Positions 6,428-13,490 of a stretch of DNA of 16,939 bases are shown in pieces (position 1 is the first letter of the stretch; each line of letters starts with the position of its first letter). Source of the DNA: T3Sed10-241 sp036751905. Lineage in GTDB: Bacteria > Bacteroidota > Bacteroidia > Flavobacteriales_D > Cryomorphaceae. Location of the stretch: the NCBI GenBank assembly GCA_036751905.1, contig DAIOTP010000078.1, positions 1 to 16,939 on the forward strand, written 5' to 3'. The notes beneath the pieces are model-generated. The model worked only from the letters and a program-made list of their open reading frames with translations, searched no databases and was not told the DNA's origin. Position numbers and translations under genes: made by a program.

Positions 6428-8803
6428 ATGTCGTACGTATTAAAGCGCGATGGCCGTAAGGAGGCAGTCAAATTTGACAAAATCACTGCGCGCATCAAGA
6501 AGTTGTGCTACGGGCTCAACCCCGCAGTAGATCCCATTGAAGTGGCCAAAAAGGTAATCAATGGCATTTTCGAAGGCGTTACTACTTCACAGCTCGACAA
6601 CCTGGCGGCTGAAGTGGCGGCCACCAATACCATCAAGCACCCGGATTACGCCTTGCTTGCAAGCCGTATAGCCGTGAGCAATTTGCACAAGAACACGGAA
6701 AAATCATTTTCGGAAACGATGCGGATGCTGCATGAGTACGTGGATCCCAACACTGGCGAAAATGCTGCATTGCTTGCTGACGATGTGATGGAAATTATTG
6801 ACAGCAACGCTGAGTTCATTGATTCCAGCATCATTTATGACCGCGATTTCAACTATGACTTTTTTGGGTTTAAGACCCTGGAACGCTCATACTTGCTCAA
6901 AATCAATGGTGAAGTAGCCGAAAGGCCTCAGCACATGCTCATGCGGGTGTCGATCGGCATCCACAAGCATGACCTTGAGCAGGCCATAGAAACGTACAAC
7001 CTGATGAGCGAAGGCTGGTTTACCCACGCCACACCCACACTGTTCAATGCCGGTACGCCCAAGCCACAAATGAGCTCCTGCTTTCTGCTCACCATGAAGG
7101 AGGACAGCATCAGCGGGATATACGACACACTGAAGCAGTGCGCGCAAATTTCGCAAAGCGCAGGTGGTATTGGCCTGAGTATACATGACGTAAGGGCCAA
7201 GGGCTCCTACATCCGGGGCACCAACGGCACGAGCAATGGCATAGTGCCCATGCTGCGCGTGTTCAATGACACAGCACGGTACGTAGACCAAGGTGGCGGA
7301 AAGCGCAAAGGTTCATTTGCCATATACGTTGAGCCATGGCATGCCGACATTTTTGATTTCCTTGAGCTGAAGAAAAACCATGGCAAAGAAGAAATGCGTG
7401 CGCGCGACCTCTTCTACGCCATGTGGATTCCCGACCTATTCATGAAGCGGGTTGAAGAAAATGGCACCTGGACACTGATGTGCCCCAACGAGTGCCCCGG
7501 CCTCAGCGACGCTTATGGTGCAGAGTTTGAAAAGCTTTACGCCAAATACGAGAAAGAAGGACGCGGCCGCAAAACCATCAAGGCCCAAGAGCTGTGGTTC
7601 AAAATCATGGAATCACAAATCGAGACCGGAACACCTTACATGCTCTACAAGGATGCTGCCAACGAGAAGAGCAACCAAAAGAATATAGGTACCATCAAGT
7701 CGAGCAACCTGTGTACTGAAATCATGGAGTATACCGCCCCTGATGAAGTAGCGGTGTGCAATTTGGCTTCTATTGCCCTGCCAAAATTCATCCGCGAAGG
7801 CAAATTTGATCATGACCAGCTTTTCGATGTCACTTATCAGGTTACCAAGAATTTGAACCGCATCATCGACAACAATTTCTACCCTACACCTGAGGCACGC
7901 CGCAGCAACATGCGCCACCGTCCTATTGGCATAGGGGTACAAGGATTGGCTGATGCATTTGTGTTGCTGAGGTATCCCTTTGAAAGTGAAGAGGCCCGCA
8001 AGCTCAACCGCGATATCTTCGAAACCATTTACTACGCTGCCATGACGGCGAGCAAGGACCTTGCAAAACTTGACGGTCATTATGAATCGTTCGCAGGGTC
8101 ACCGGTGAGCCAAGGTATATTTCAGTTCGATATGTGGGGTGTACAACCCAGCGAGCGTTGGGAATGGGATGTATTGCGCGAAGAAGTGAAAACCCATGGC
8201 GTGCGCAATTCACTGCTTTTGGCACCCATGCCAACAGCCAGCACAGCGCAAATTTTGGGGAACAACGAGTGCTTTGAGCCTTACACAGCCAATATGTACA
8301 CCCGCCGTGTACTCTCAGGAGAGTTTGCAGTGGTAAACAAGCACCTGCTGCGCGACCTTGTGAAGCTCGGCCTGTGGACCGATGAAATGCGTGCCAAACT
8401 CATGTCGGCCAATGGCTCAGTGCAGAATATTCCTGAAATTCCTGAGAACCTAAAGGCACTGTATAAAACTGCTTGGGAAATCAGCCAGAAAACCATATTG
8501 GATATGGCAGCTGACCGCGGAGCATTCATTTGCCAGTCGCAGTCGCTCAACATTTTCATGGAAAATGCCAACTTCGCCAAGCTTACCTCGATGCACTTTT
8601 ACGGCTGGAAGAAGGGCCTGAAAACGGGCATGTACTACCTGCGCACCAAGGCCGCTGCCGATGCCATCAAGTTTACCCTCGACAAGAGCAAGCTCGAGCA
8701 GCCCAAACCTGCAGCTGTGCCCATGAGTGTGGCTGAGCAAGAAGCTGCCGCACAGGCATGTTCTATCGAAAATGGCCCTGATTGCGAAATGTGCAGCGGT
8801 TGA
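6428..8803 (+). CDS. nrdA: Ribonucleoside-diphosphate reductase class Ia, alpha subunit (R1)
   Basis: This 791-residue catalytic subunit of class Ia ribonucleotide reductase pairs with NrdB upstream. Residues 1-90 are an ATP-cone allosteric domain (VLKRDGRKEAVKFDKI). The ten-stranded barrel follows. Active-site residues fall at C218 (MSSCFLLTM), N427, C429, E431 (SSNLCTEIMEY) and C444 (VAVCNLASIA), the same numbers I recall for human RRM1. The tyrosine pair of the radical path is in MYYLRTKA. The C-terminal swinging dithiol is C786/C789 (CEMCSG), which is re-reduced by thioredoxin or glutaredoxin. The overall activity site is therefore on this subunit and the beta subunit has none. The gene is complete, with no frameshift or odd composition seen. 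A GC-rich hairpin follows 34 bases after the stop. Confidence 0.98.
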   Translation: MSYVLKRDGRKEAVKFDKITARIKKLCYGLNPAVDPIEVAKKVINGIFEGVTTSQLDNLAAEVAATNTIKHPDYALLASRIAVSNLHKNTEKSFSETMRMLHEYVDPNTGENAALLADDVMEIIDSNAEFIDSSIIYDRDFNYDFFGFKTLERSYLLKINGEVAERPQHMLMRVSIGIHKHDLEQAIETYNLMSEGWFTHATPTLFNAGTPKPQMSSCFLLTMKEDSISGIYDTLKQCAQISQSAGGIGLSIHDVRAKGSYIRGTNGTSNGIVPMLRVFNDTARYVDQGGGKRKGSFAIYVEPWHADIFDFLELKKNHGKEEMRARDLFYAMWIPDLFMKRVEENGTWTLMCPNECPGLSDAYGAEFEKLYAKYEKEGRGRKTIKAQELWFKIMESQIETGTPYMLYKDAANEKSNQKNIGTIKSSNLCTEIMEYTAPDEVAVCNLASIALPKFIREGKFDHDQLFDVTYQVTKNLNRIIDNNFYPTPEARRSNMRHRPIGIGVQGLADAFVLLRYPFESEEARKLNRDIFETIYYAAMTASKDLAKLDGHYESFAGSPVSQGIFQFDMWGVQPSERWEWDVLREEVKTHGVRNSLLLAPMPTASTAQILGNNECFEPYTANMYTRRVLSGEFAVVNKHLLRDLVKLGLWTDEMRAKLMSANGSVQNIPEIPENLKALYKTAWEISQKTILDMAADRGAFICQSQSLNIFMENANFAKLTSMHFYGWKKGLKTGMYYLRTKAAADAIKFTLDKSKLEQPKPAAVPMSVAEQEAAAQACSIENGPDCEMCSG

Positions 8804-8836
8804 CCACGTTTTGTATTGTTTGTTTGTTTAAAATTG

Positions 8837-8858
8837 GGGGCGGCCATCAGGCCGCCCC
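8837..8858 (+). terminator. GC-rich hairpin after nrdA
   Basis: A perfect 9-bp stem (GGGGCGGCC at 8837-8845 with GGCCGCCCC at 8850-8858) has loop ATCA. It sits between nrdA and hemA. The bases after it (TGACTATTTAG) are not a proper T run, so this is a probable but not canonical terminator for the nrd operon. Confidence 0.6.
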
Positions 8859-8927
8859 TGACTATTTAGAGACTTTCTAAATTGAGTGCGCTGACAATTC
8901 AATGACAATTGGGCCCTGGTGCATGCC

Positions 8928-8935
8928 GAAATTTG
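8928..8935 (+). promoter_or_regulatory. Possible hemA promoter, -7-like box GAAATTTG
   Basis: GAAATTTG matches TAnnTTTG except for the first base. A TTG at 8909-8911 lies 16 bases upstream and could serve as the -33 element. Transcription would start near 8940, just before the TTG codon at 8954. The match is imperfect, so this is inference that also bears on the choice of hemA start. Confidence 0.35.
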
Positions 8936-8953
8936 CAGGCAATTAAAATCCTG

Positions 8954-10186
8954 TTGGAAAAGCTTTACACAGTCGCATTTACACACAAGCACCTCCCTTT
9001 GGAGGTGGTCGGGAAATTTCACCTGGCCGCAGAGCGCAAGCAGGAAGCCTTGGTTTTACTCAAGCAAGGGCTGAATTTGAGCGAATTGATGTATGTGAGT
9101 ACCTGCAACAGGGTGGAGTTTATATTGGTACAAGCCGATGCAAGGCCTGTTGATGTTGCGGCACTTGTTCAGCATTTTGTACAATCACTGAATGCAGAAG
9201 AGTCGGCACTTGCAGCTGAGAAAGCGGAAGTTTTTCAAGGTGATGTGGCCGTTGAGCACATATTTCGGGTTTGCGCTTCACTGGATTCTATGGTGATTGG
9301 CGAGCGAGAGATCATTACCCAAATGCGATCAGCGCATGAAGAAGCCCGGGTCATGGGTTTGTCAGGCGATTTGCTTCGCCTCGTGATGCGGAAAGCGATA
9401 GAGTCAGCCAAGCAGATATTTACAGAAACCGCCATTTTCAAAAAGCCGGTATCCGTGGTTTCTCTTGCCTTCCATAGACTGCGGGAGCTCAATGTACCAT
9501 TGAATAGCCGCATTTTGATGGTAGGTGCCGGAAAAACCAACAAGGCCATGACGCGTTTCCTGAGCAAGCATGGCTATAAGAATATCCACATTTTCAACCG
9601 CACACTCGAGCGCGCTGTGACATTGGCGCGAGAAACAGGATCCAAAGCATCGGAATTGACTGATTTGCCATCGTACAAAGATGGCTTTGATGTACTGATC
9701 AGTTGCACAGGCTCAGAAGAACCGGTAGTGAATCAGGAGCTATTTAAACGGTTGCTGGGTGACGACAAAGGCCGCAAGGTACTGATCGACCTTGCCCTCC
9801 CAGGCGATTTTGATCCAGCCATTTTTGCGGAAAGCGCTGTGGCCATAGACCACATCAACATTGAAGAACTGCGCAGTATTGCTGAACGCAACCTGAAAGA
9901 GCGCTCGCGTGAAATAGTGCGTTGCGAGGAAATCATCGGCAACAACATGCACGAATTTCACGAAATGTACCACACCCGGCAAATAGAGCTCGCCATGCGC
10001 AGCATCCCCGCTTCGGTAAAAGAAATCAGGGAGCGCGCCATGACCTCGGTGTATGCCAAAGAAATTGAATCCATGGATGCTGCCTCGCGTGAGGTACTTG
10101 AAAAGGTAATCAGCTACATGGAGAAAAAATACATTTCCGTGCCCATGAAAATGGCCAAGGAGGTAATGCTTAGCGCCAAAAAGTGA
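8954..10186 (+). CDS. hemA: Glutamyl-tRNA reductase
   Basis: It reduces glutamyl-tRNA(Glu) with NADPH to glutamate-1-semialdehyde, the first committed step of C5-pathway tetrapyrrole synthesis. Motifs visible are VAFTHKHLPLE near the N-terminus, the catalytic cysteine in STCNR, FRVCASLDSMVIGE (conserved GE loop), the NADPH-binding VGAGKTNKA, SCTGSEEP, and a C-terminal helical dimerisation region. No in-frame ATG precedes the conserved N-terminus. In-frame candidates are TTG at 8909, 8933 and 8954. I chose 8954 because it yields MEKLYTVAFTHK, 410 residues, and puts the catalytic cysteine at 51 (E. coli C50); the 8909 TTG would add 15 unconserved residues. The stop codon TGA shares its A with the hemC ATG, so hemC is translationally coupled. 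Confidence 0.93.
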   Translation: MEKLYTVAFTHKHLPLEVVGKFHLAAERKQEALVLLKQGLNLSELMYVSTCNRVEFILVQADARPVDVAALVQHFVQSLNAEESALAAEKAEVFQGDVAVEHIFRVCASLDSMVIGEREIITQMRSAHEEARVMGLSGDLLRLVMRKAIESAKQIFTETAIFKKPVSVVSLAFHRLRELNVPLNSRILMVGAGKTNKAMTRFLSKHGYKNIHIFNRTLERAVTLARETGSKASELTDLPSYKDGFDVLISCTGSEEPVVNQELFKRLLGDDKGRKVLIDLALPGDFDPAIFAESAVAIDHINIEELRSIAERNLKERSREIVRCEEIIGNNMHEFHEMYHTRQIELAMRSIPASVKEIRERAMTSVYAKEIESMDAASREVLEKVISYMEKKYISVPMKMAKEVMLSAKK

Positions 10187-11091
10187 TGGATCGGTCCATC
10201 GTCATTGGTTCGCGCGGAAGCGATCTTGCACTCTGGCAAGCCCACCACATCAAAGCCAGCCTTGAAGCTTTGGGCCATGAGGTCCTCATTAAAATTATTA
10301 AAACCCAAGGGGATATCATTCAGCACTTGAGCTTTGATAAAATGGAGGGCAAGGGCTTCTTTACCAAAGAATTGGAGGCTGAATTGTTGAACGGGCATAT
10401 CGATTTGGCGGTGCATTCCCATAAAGATTTGGAAACGACGCAGCCAGAGGGATTGAGCATTGCAGCGGTTTCGGCAAGGGCGGCTGTCAATGATTTGCTG
10501 CTTATGCGTCCGCAATTTCACGACCCGGCTCAGCCCTGGCCCTTGGCGGAAGGTGCTTTGGTAGGTACCTCCAGTGCGCGCCGTAAAATGCAGCTGCACC
10601 ACCACCGACCCGACCTGCGCATGGACGATATCCGTGGGAATGTGCCCACGCGGATTGACAAGCTACGCAATGGACAATTTGACGCCATCATTCTGGCGCA
10701 GGCTGGTCTCGATCGTTTGGGCCTTGATGTCAGCGATCTGGTTGTCTATCCGTTTGAGCCGACTCAGTTTATTCCTGCGCCTGCACAGGGCGTGTTGGCT
10801 TGTCAGGTGCGCAGCAATGACCATGCACTGATACAGGCGCTTGGCCCGCTGCATGATCTTGAAGTTGCGAAAGCGATCAATGTCGAACGCAAAGTGCTCA
10901 ACCTTTTTCAAGGGGGCTGCCAACTCCCGCTGGGAGCATACTGCCATGTAGAGGGCGAGCGTTTGGTACTCCACGCAGTCATGGCCCCGCAATGGGATGC
11001 CGAACCCGTATGGGTGCAGATGTCGCAAGCTGAACCGGAGGGTATGGCTGAGAAAGCGGTGGAAGCCTTGCGCATGCAGTTGGTGCCATGA
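10186..11091 (+). CDS. hemC: Porphobilinogen deaminase (hydroxymethylbilane synthase)
   Basis: It polymerises four porphobilinogens into hydroxymethylbilane. The protein has 301 residues, normal for the family. Motifs are GSRGSDLALWQA at the N-terminus, KGFFTKELE, DLAVHSHKDLE, GTSSARRKMQL, DIRGNVPTRIDKL, PAPAQGVLA, and the dipyrromethane cofactor attachment cysteine C245 in GGCQLPLGAY (E. coli C242). The ATG at 10186 overlaps the hemA stop by one base; a GTG three bases earlier is a possible but less likely start. The end overlaps the hemD ATG by four bases (ATGA), so hemA-hemC-hemD form one translationally coupled operon. Confidence 0.97.
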   Translation: MDRSIVIGSRGSDLALWQAHHIKASLEALGHEVLIKIIKTQGDIIQHLSFDKMEGKGFFTKELEAELLNGHIDLAVHSHKDLETTQPEGLSIAAVSARAAVNDLLLMRPQFHDPAQPWPLAEGALVGTSSARRKMQLHHHRPDLRMDDIRGNVPTRIDKLRNGQFDAIILAQAGLDRLGLDVSDLVVYPFEPTQFIPAPAQGVLACQVRSNDHALIQALGPLHDLEVAKAINVERKVLNLFQGGCQLPLGAYCHVEGERLVLHAVMAPQWDAEPVWVQMSQAEPEGMAEKAVEALRMQLVP

Positions 11092-11762
11092 ATCCACTGA
11101 GAATATTTGTGAGCCGCAACGAAGCCTGGCAATTTTTCAGTGCACTTGAGCGCAAAGGGAAAGTCCGGTTTCATTACCAAAGCTGTGTGCAATTCGTCTT
11201 GGATCGCCAGGAAGCACCACCGGCCACCGATTGGATTTTCTTTTCCTCACCCAGCGGACTGCGTTTGTTTTTGAAGCACTATGACCTTACGGAAAATGTG
11301 AAGGTAGCCGTGCTGGGTCCGGGAACCGCTGCGGCGCTCGAAGGCGTACATCTGAACCTGCGTTTCAACCCAGGGCATTACCAGGTAGCCGAGGCGATTG
11401 CAGAATTTGCCAGGGGGCTATCACCTGAGGAAACCGTACTCTATCCAAGAAGCGACATCAGTTTGCAAAGACTGAGCAAACCATTAGGGAAGAATCAATT
11501 GCTTGACTTTCCATTTTACAAAACCCTACCTCAGCCGCCCGTTGTGGCCAGCGATGCCGACTACCTTGTATTCAGCTCGCCGAGCAATGCCGAGGCTTAC
11601 CTTGGGCGCCACCGTGCCACAACCAGCCAACGCGTTGTGGCTATTGGTGAAAGCACAGGCAAGAGCATTTATGCGCTTGGCCTCAGAGGATTTCTCATAA
11701 GCGAAGAGCCAAGGCCTGAGGCCATTTGGAAAGCCATTGCGGAGGATGCGGGCTTGGAATAG
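11088..11762 (+). CDS. hemD: Uroporphyrinogen-III synthase (operon copy)
   Basis: A 224-residue protein of the HemD fold, which closes hydroxymethylbilane with D-ring inversion to uroporphyrinogen III. Sequence identity in this family is low, so the call rests on characteristic patterns: IFFSSPSGLRLFL, VAVLGPGTAAAL, LYPRSD, LVFSSPSNAEAYL and VVAIGESTGKSI, forming the two alternating alpha/beta lobes, plus its place directly after hemC with a 4-base ATGA overlap. It is the last gene of this operon in the window; hemE, which often follows in relatives, is absent, and a non-coding stretch with an IS comes next. A second HemD-like protein is encoded at 15478-16224. Confidence 0.9.
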   Translation: MNPLRIFVSRNEAWQFFSALERKGKVRFHYQSCVQFVLDRQEAPPATDWIFFSSPSGLRLFLKHYDLTENVKVAVLGPGTAAALEGVHLNLRFNPGHYQVAEAIAEFARGLSPEETVLYPRSDISLQRLSKPLGKNQLLDFPFYKTLPQPPVVASDADYLVFSSPSNAEAYLGRHRATTSQRVVAIGESTGKSIYALGLRGFLISEEPRPEAIWKAIAEDAGLE

Positions 11763-12065
11763 AATGATGACAAGCATCAAGCATTCAGAGAGGGTGATGC
11801 GGAGGTGTGGGTTGGAATGAATTGTATTATGTATTAAGAATTAGGCAACACTGCTGTGCAGTTGGCTTCGCATTGAAACTGCATAAAGCATTGCGGTTCA
11901 AAAACTCGTTAAGGTGAATTGAATATACGCAGGGCTACACCCCTCGTTGTCATTTGTCAACGATACGGCTTTGGCCTCCGTATGGATGGGGCATATTCAA
12001 CACGAATTACATGCACTCAAAGCAGCAGCACCTTCCCCCGAAGTCCCGCGCCCCCTTCTTGATGC
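11763..12065. other. Non-coding region between hemD and the IS
   Basis: No credible gene on either strand. It holds a 6-bp inverted repeat just after hemD (GCATCA 11774-11779 with TGATGC 11795-11800) without a T run, a degenerate copy of the TATTAAG-type heptamer around 11825-11845, and the cloverleaf-like repeats at 11919-12000. The final 60 bases are C-rich and lead directly into the left end of the insertion sequence. Confidence 0.65.
11919..12000. repeat. Cloverleaf-like cluster of inverted repeats
   Basis: An outer 8-bp perfect stem, TTGAATAT (11919-11926) with ATATTCAA (11993-12000), extended by GC/GC across a 2-base bulge, encloses three abutting hairpins. These are AGGG 11931-11934 with CCCT 11941-11944, CGTTG 11945-11949 with CAACG 11958-11962, and ATACGG 11963-11968 with CCGTAT 11978-11983. 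The hairpins touch with no spacer. It does not look like a tRNA (no anticodon loop or T-loop signature) and lacks the attC consensus. It could be a structured RNA, a palindromic mobile repeat, or chance. Structure is judged by eye. Confidence 0.4.
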
Positions 12066-12085
12066 TGCCTGAAATACACTGACCG
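12066..12085 (+). repeat. Left terminal inverted repeat of the IS
   Basis: A 20-base repeat matching the complement of 13413-13432 at 18 of 20 positions. It starts with TG and lies 36 bases before the orfA ATG. Confidence 0.9.
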
Positions 12086-12121
12086 GTTTTAAGAGTTACA
12101 AACCAAAAAAACCAGTCAAAA

Positions 12122-12538
12122 ATGGCAAACAGAAATCAGTTTAAAATGAGTCTTGCGCAGCGCCGAGTTCGGCGCTTCAGTGAAGAGTTCAAGCGACAAA
12201 AAGTACGCGATCTTGAAGCAGGCCAAACAAATAGTCCCGAACTTGTCCGTGAATATGAAGTAGCGCGTGTCACAGTATCACGCTGGATAGCTAAATACGG
12301 AACAATGAACAAGAAGAAAAAACCTGAGCGCATGATTGTTGAGTCAGAAAGTGATACAAAGAAACTACTGGCTTTACAGAAGAAAGTGGCTGACCTTGAG
12401 CGTGCTTTGGGGCAAAAGCAACTGCAATTGGACTTCAAGGACAAGATGATTGATCTGGCTGAGGAGCATTATCAGATCGACATAAAAAAAAACTTTTCTA
12501 CCCAACAGTCCTCTGGTACTGGGAAAACAGAGAAGTGA
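12122..12538 (+). CDS. IS3-family transposase OrfA
   Basis: This 138-residue DNA-binding part of an IS3-type transposase recognises the element ends. Residues about 10-60 contain the helix-turn-helix (FSEEFKRQKVRDLEAG, then VARVTVSRWIAKYG), and residues about 77-118 form a leucine-zipper-like coiled coil (LLALQKKVADLERALG, then LDFKDKMIDLAEEHY), used in OrfA/OrfAB oligomerisation. The ATG is preceded by an A-rich leader. Near the 3' end a run of nine A (12484-12492) offers a -1 slip into the orfB frame. The stop TGA shares its A with the orfB ATG. Confidence 0.93.
   Translation: MANRNQFKMSLAQRRVRRFSEEFKRQKVRDLEAGQTNSPELVREYEVARVTVSRWIAKYGTMNKKKKPERMIVESESDTKKLLALQKKVADLERALGQKQLQLDFKDKMIDLAEEHYQIDIKKNFSTQQSSGTGKTEK
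12484..12523 (+). promoter_or_regulatory. Probable programmed -1 frameshift site (A9 plus stem-loop)
   Basis: Nine A at 12484-12492 lie in the orfA frame as ATA AAA AAA AAC. A -1 slip enters the orfB frame, which is open from 12484 onward through the orfB ATG at 12538, so an OrfAB fusion can be made. Nine bases downstream, CC-AA-CAGT (12502-12509) can pair with ACTGGG (12518-12523), giving a six-pair stem with a 2-base bulge that may stimulate slipping. Frameshifting on A-runs is the established expression mode of IS3 elements. Confidence 0.7.
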
Positions 12539-13304
12539 TGCAAGGAAGCCTTAACGAGTTATATAGAGCTTTAGGCACTGTGAAGCAGAATGTTCATGGT
12601 TACATTGAGCGGATGATGAAATCTCAGGATATGGAATTTCAATTGCTAAGAATAGTTCGGCAAGTGCGCGAGGATCACCCAGAGATGGGCTTGCGCACAA
12701 TGTACTTCATGATACAGCCCAAAGGCCTGGGCCGGGATGTATTTGAGGATTTATGCAGCAGGGTGGGCCTTAAAGTGGAAGTCAAAAAGAACTATGTCAG
12801 AACCACCGACAGCTCTAACACAATGTTCTCCCCGAATTTCATTGAAAACATGCGAATAAACAGGCCTAATCAGGTGTGGCAAAGTGATATTACATACTAT
12901 GAGTTGATGGGCAGGTTTTACTACATCACCTTGATCCAGGATGCTTTCACGAAGTTCATTGTCGGCTTTAATGCCTCGGCTGATCTAAGCACCGAAAGCA
13001 CCACCTTACCGGCACTGCAAATGGCTATCAGAGAAAGGAAGTTCATAAAGCTGAGCATGCTCATACTGCACTCTGATGGTGGTGGTCAGTATTATGATCG
13101 GAACTTCAAACAGTTGATGATAGACTACAACATTACTGGCAGTATGGGTAAGTCATGTTACGAAAATGCAATGGCAGAGCGGCTTAACGGCGTAATCAAA
13201 AATATGTACTTGCGCCATAGAGTCATCCGTACTTTAAAACAGTTGAACGTTGAGCTTGACCGAACTGTAGCACTCTACAACACCAAAAAACCACACACTA
13301 TGTT
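12538..13304 (+). CDS. IS3-family transposase OrfB, cut by the assembly gap
   Basis: The integrase-like catalytic part of an IS3 transposase. Counted from the ATG at 12538 (a GTG at 12535 is also possible), the DDE triad is D117 (VWQSDITYYE), D180 (LHSDGGGQYYD) and E214 (YENAMAERLNGVIK). The last D-E spacing is 34 positions, slightly shorter than the common D-35-E. The rve core begins near NRPNQVW. The reading stops in LYNTKKPHTM at the ten-N gap. Related proteins continue for some tens of residues after this point, so the C-terminus is missing from the assembly. A stop found just after the N run is not evidence of the real end. Probably translated mainly as the OrfAB fusion. Confidence 0.9.
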
Positions 13305-13314
13305 NNNNNNNNNN
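13305..13314. other. Assembly gap (10 N)
   Basis: Ten N bases inside the IS3 transposase. A run of exactly ten is commonly a placeholder, so the real distance is probably not ten bases. It abuts a perfect 14-bp inverted repeat and lies in a repeated element, both usual causes of breaks in short-read assemblies. Confidence 0.98.
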
Positions 13315-13345
13315 AAATAAATGGGGCATGCTGCCCCATTTATTT
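13315..13345. terminator. 14-bp perfect hairpin near the right end of the IS
   Basis: AAATAAATGGGGCA (13315-13328) is fully complementary to 13332-13345 around a 3-base loop. The AT-rich outer and GC-rich inner stem, with A on one side and T on the other, fits a bidirectional intrinsic terminator. It may stop transcripts leaving or entering the IS. It begins on the first base after the N gap, so the stem may be longer than seen. Confidence 0.55.
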
Positions 13346-13412
13346 ACCCCAAACCAAAGCTCAGGATCCAGATGTAATCTCTGCAGCAATCACAAAAACG
13401 AGTACCACATAA

Positions 13413-13432
13413 CGGTCAGTGTTATTCAGGCA
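13413..13432 (-). repeat. Right terminal inverted repeat of the IS
   Basis: The complement of these 20 bases matches the left end at 12066-12085 in 18 positions; the two mismatches are adjacent (positions 9-10). It ends in CA. Confidence 0.9.
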
Positions 13433-13443
13433 TCGTCATCTTT

Positions 13444-13483
13444 AATACGTGATACTTAATACTTGATACTTAGTACTTGATAC
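13444..13483. repeat. Heptanucleotide tandem repeat (nnTACTT)
   Basis: Consecutive 7-base units: AATACGT, GATACTT, AATACTT, GATACTT, AGTACTT, then GATAC, about 5.7 copies. The repeat lies between the right end of the IS and the 3' end of the glutaryl-CoA dehydrogenase gene (stop at 13491 on the minus strand). A degenerate relative in the opposite orientation occurs at about 11825-11845 after hemD. Confidence 0.85.
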
Positions 13484-13490
13484 AACCCAA

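Larger units (their letters stand above)
12066..13432 (+). mobile_element. IS3-family insertion sequence, with internal assembly gap
   Basis: The ends are defined by 20-bp terminal inverted repeats: left TGCCTGAAATACACTGACCG (12066-12085) and right 13413-13432, whose complement differs only at positions 9 and 10. The termini are TG...CA as expected for IS3. Inside are orfA (helix-turn-helix and coiled coil) and orfB (DDE integrase core) in -1 relation, then a hairpin and the right end. A run of ten N interrupts the end of orfB, so the true element length is unknown. No 3- or 4-bp direct repeat flanks the element (left flank ...GATGC, right flank TCGTC...). Confidence 0.9.

Noticed and set aside
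5761..6498. 245-codon minus-strand frame opposite nrdB
   Set aside because: Opposite strongly conserved NrdB sequence; composition (Ser/Leu-rich) is typical of an antisense shadow.
11919..12000. tRNA gene or integron attC site
   Set aside because: No CCA-adjacent acceptor stem, anticodon loop or T-loop consensus, and no RYYYAAC/GTTRRRY ends; kept only as an unexplained repeat cluster.
13305..13320. Apparent natural end of OrfB with a TAA at 13318
   Set aside because: It depends on reading ten N as real length; the end is an artefact of the gap.
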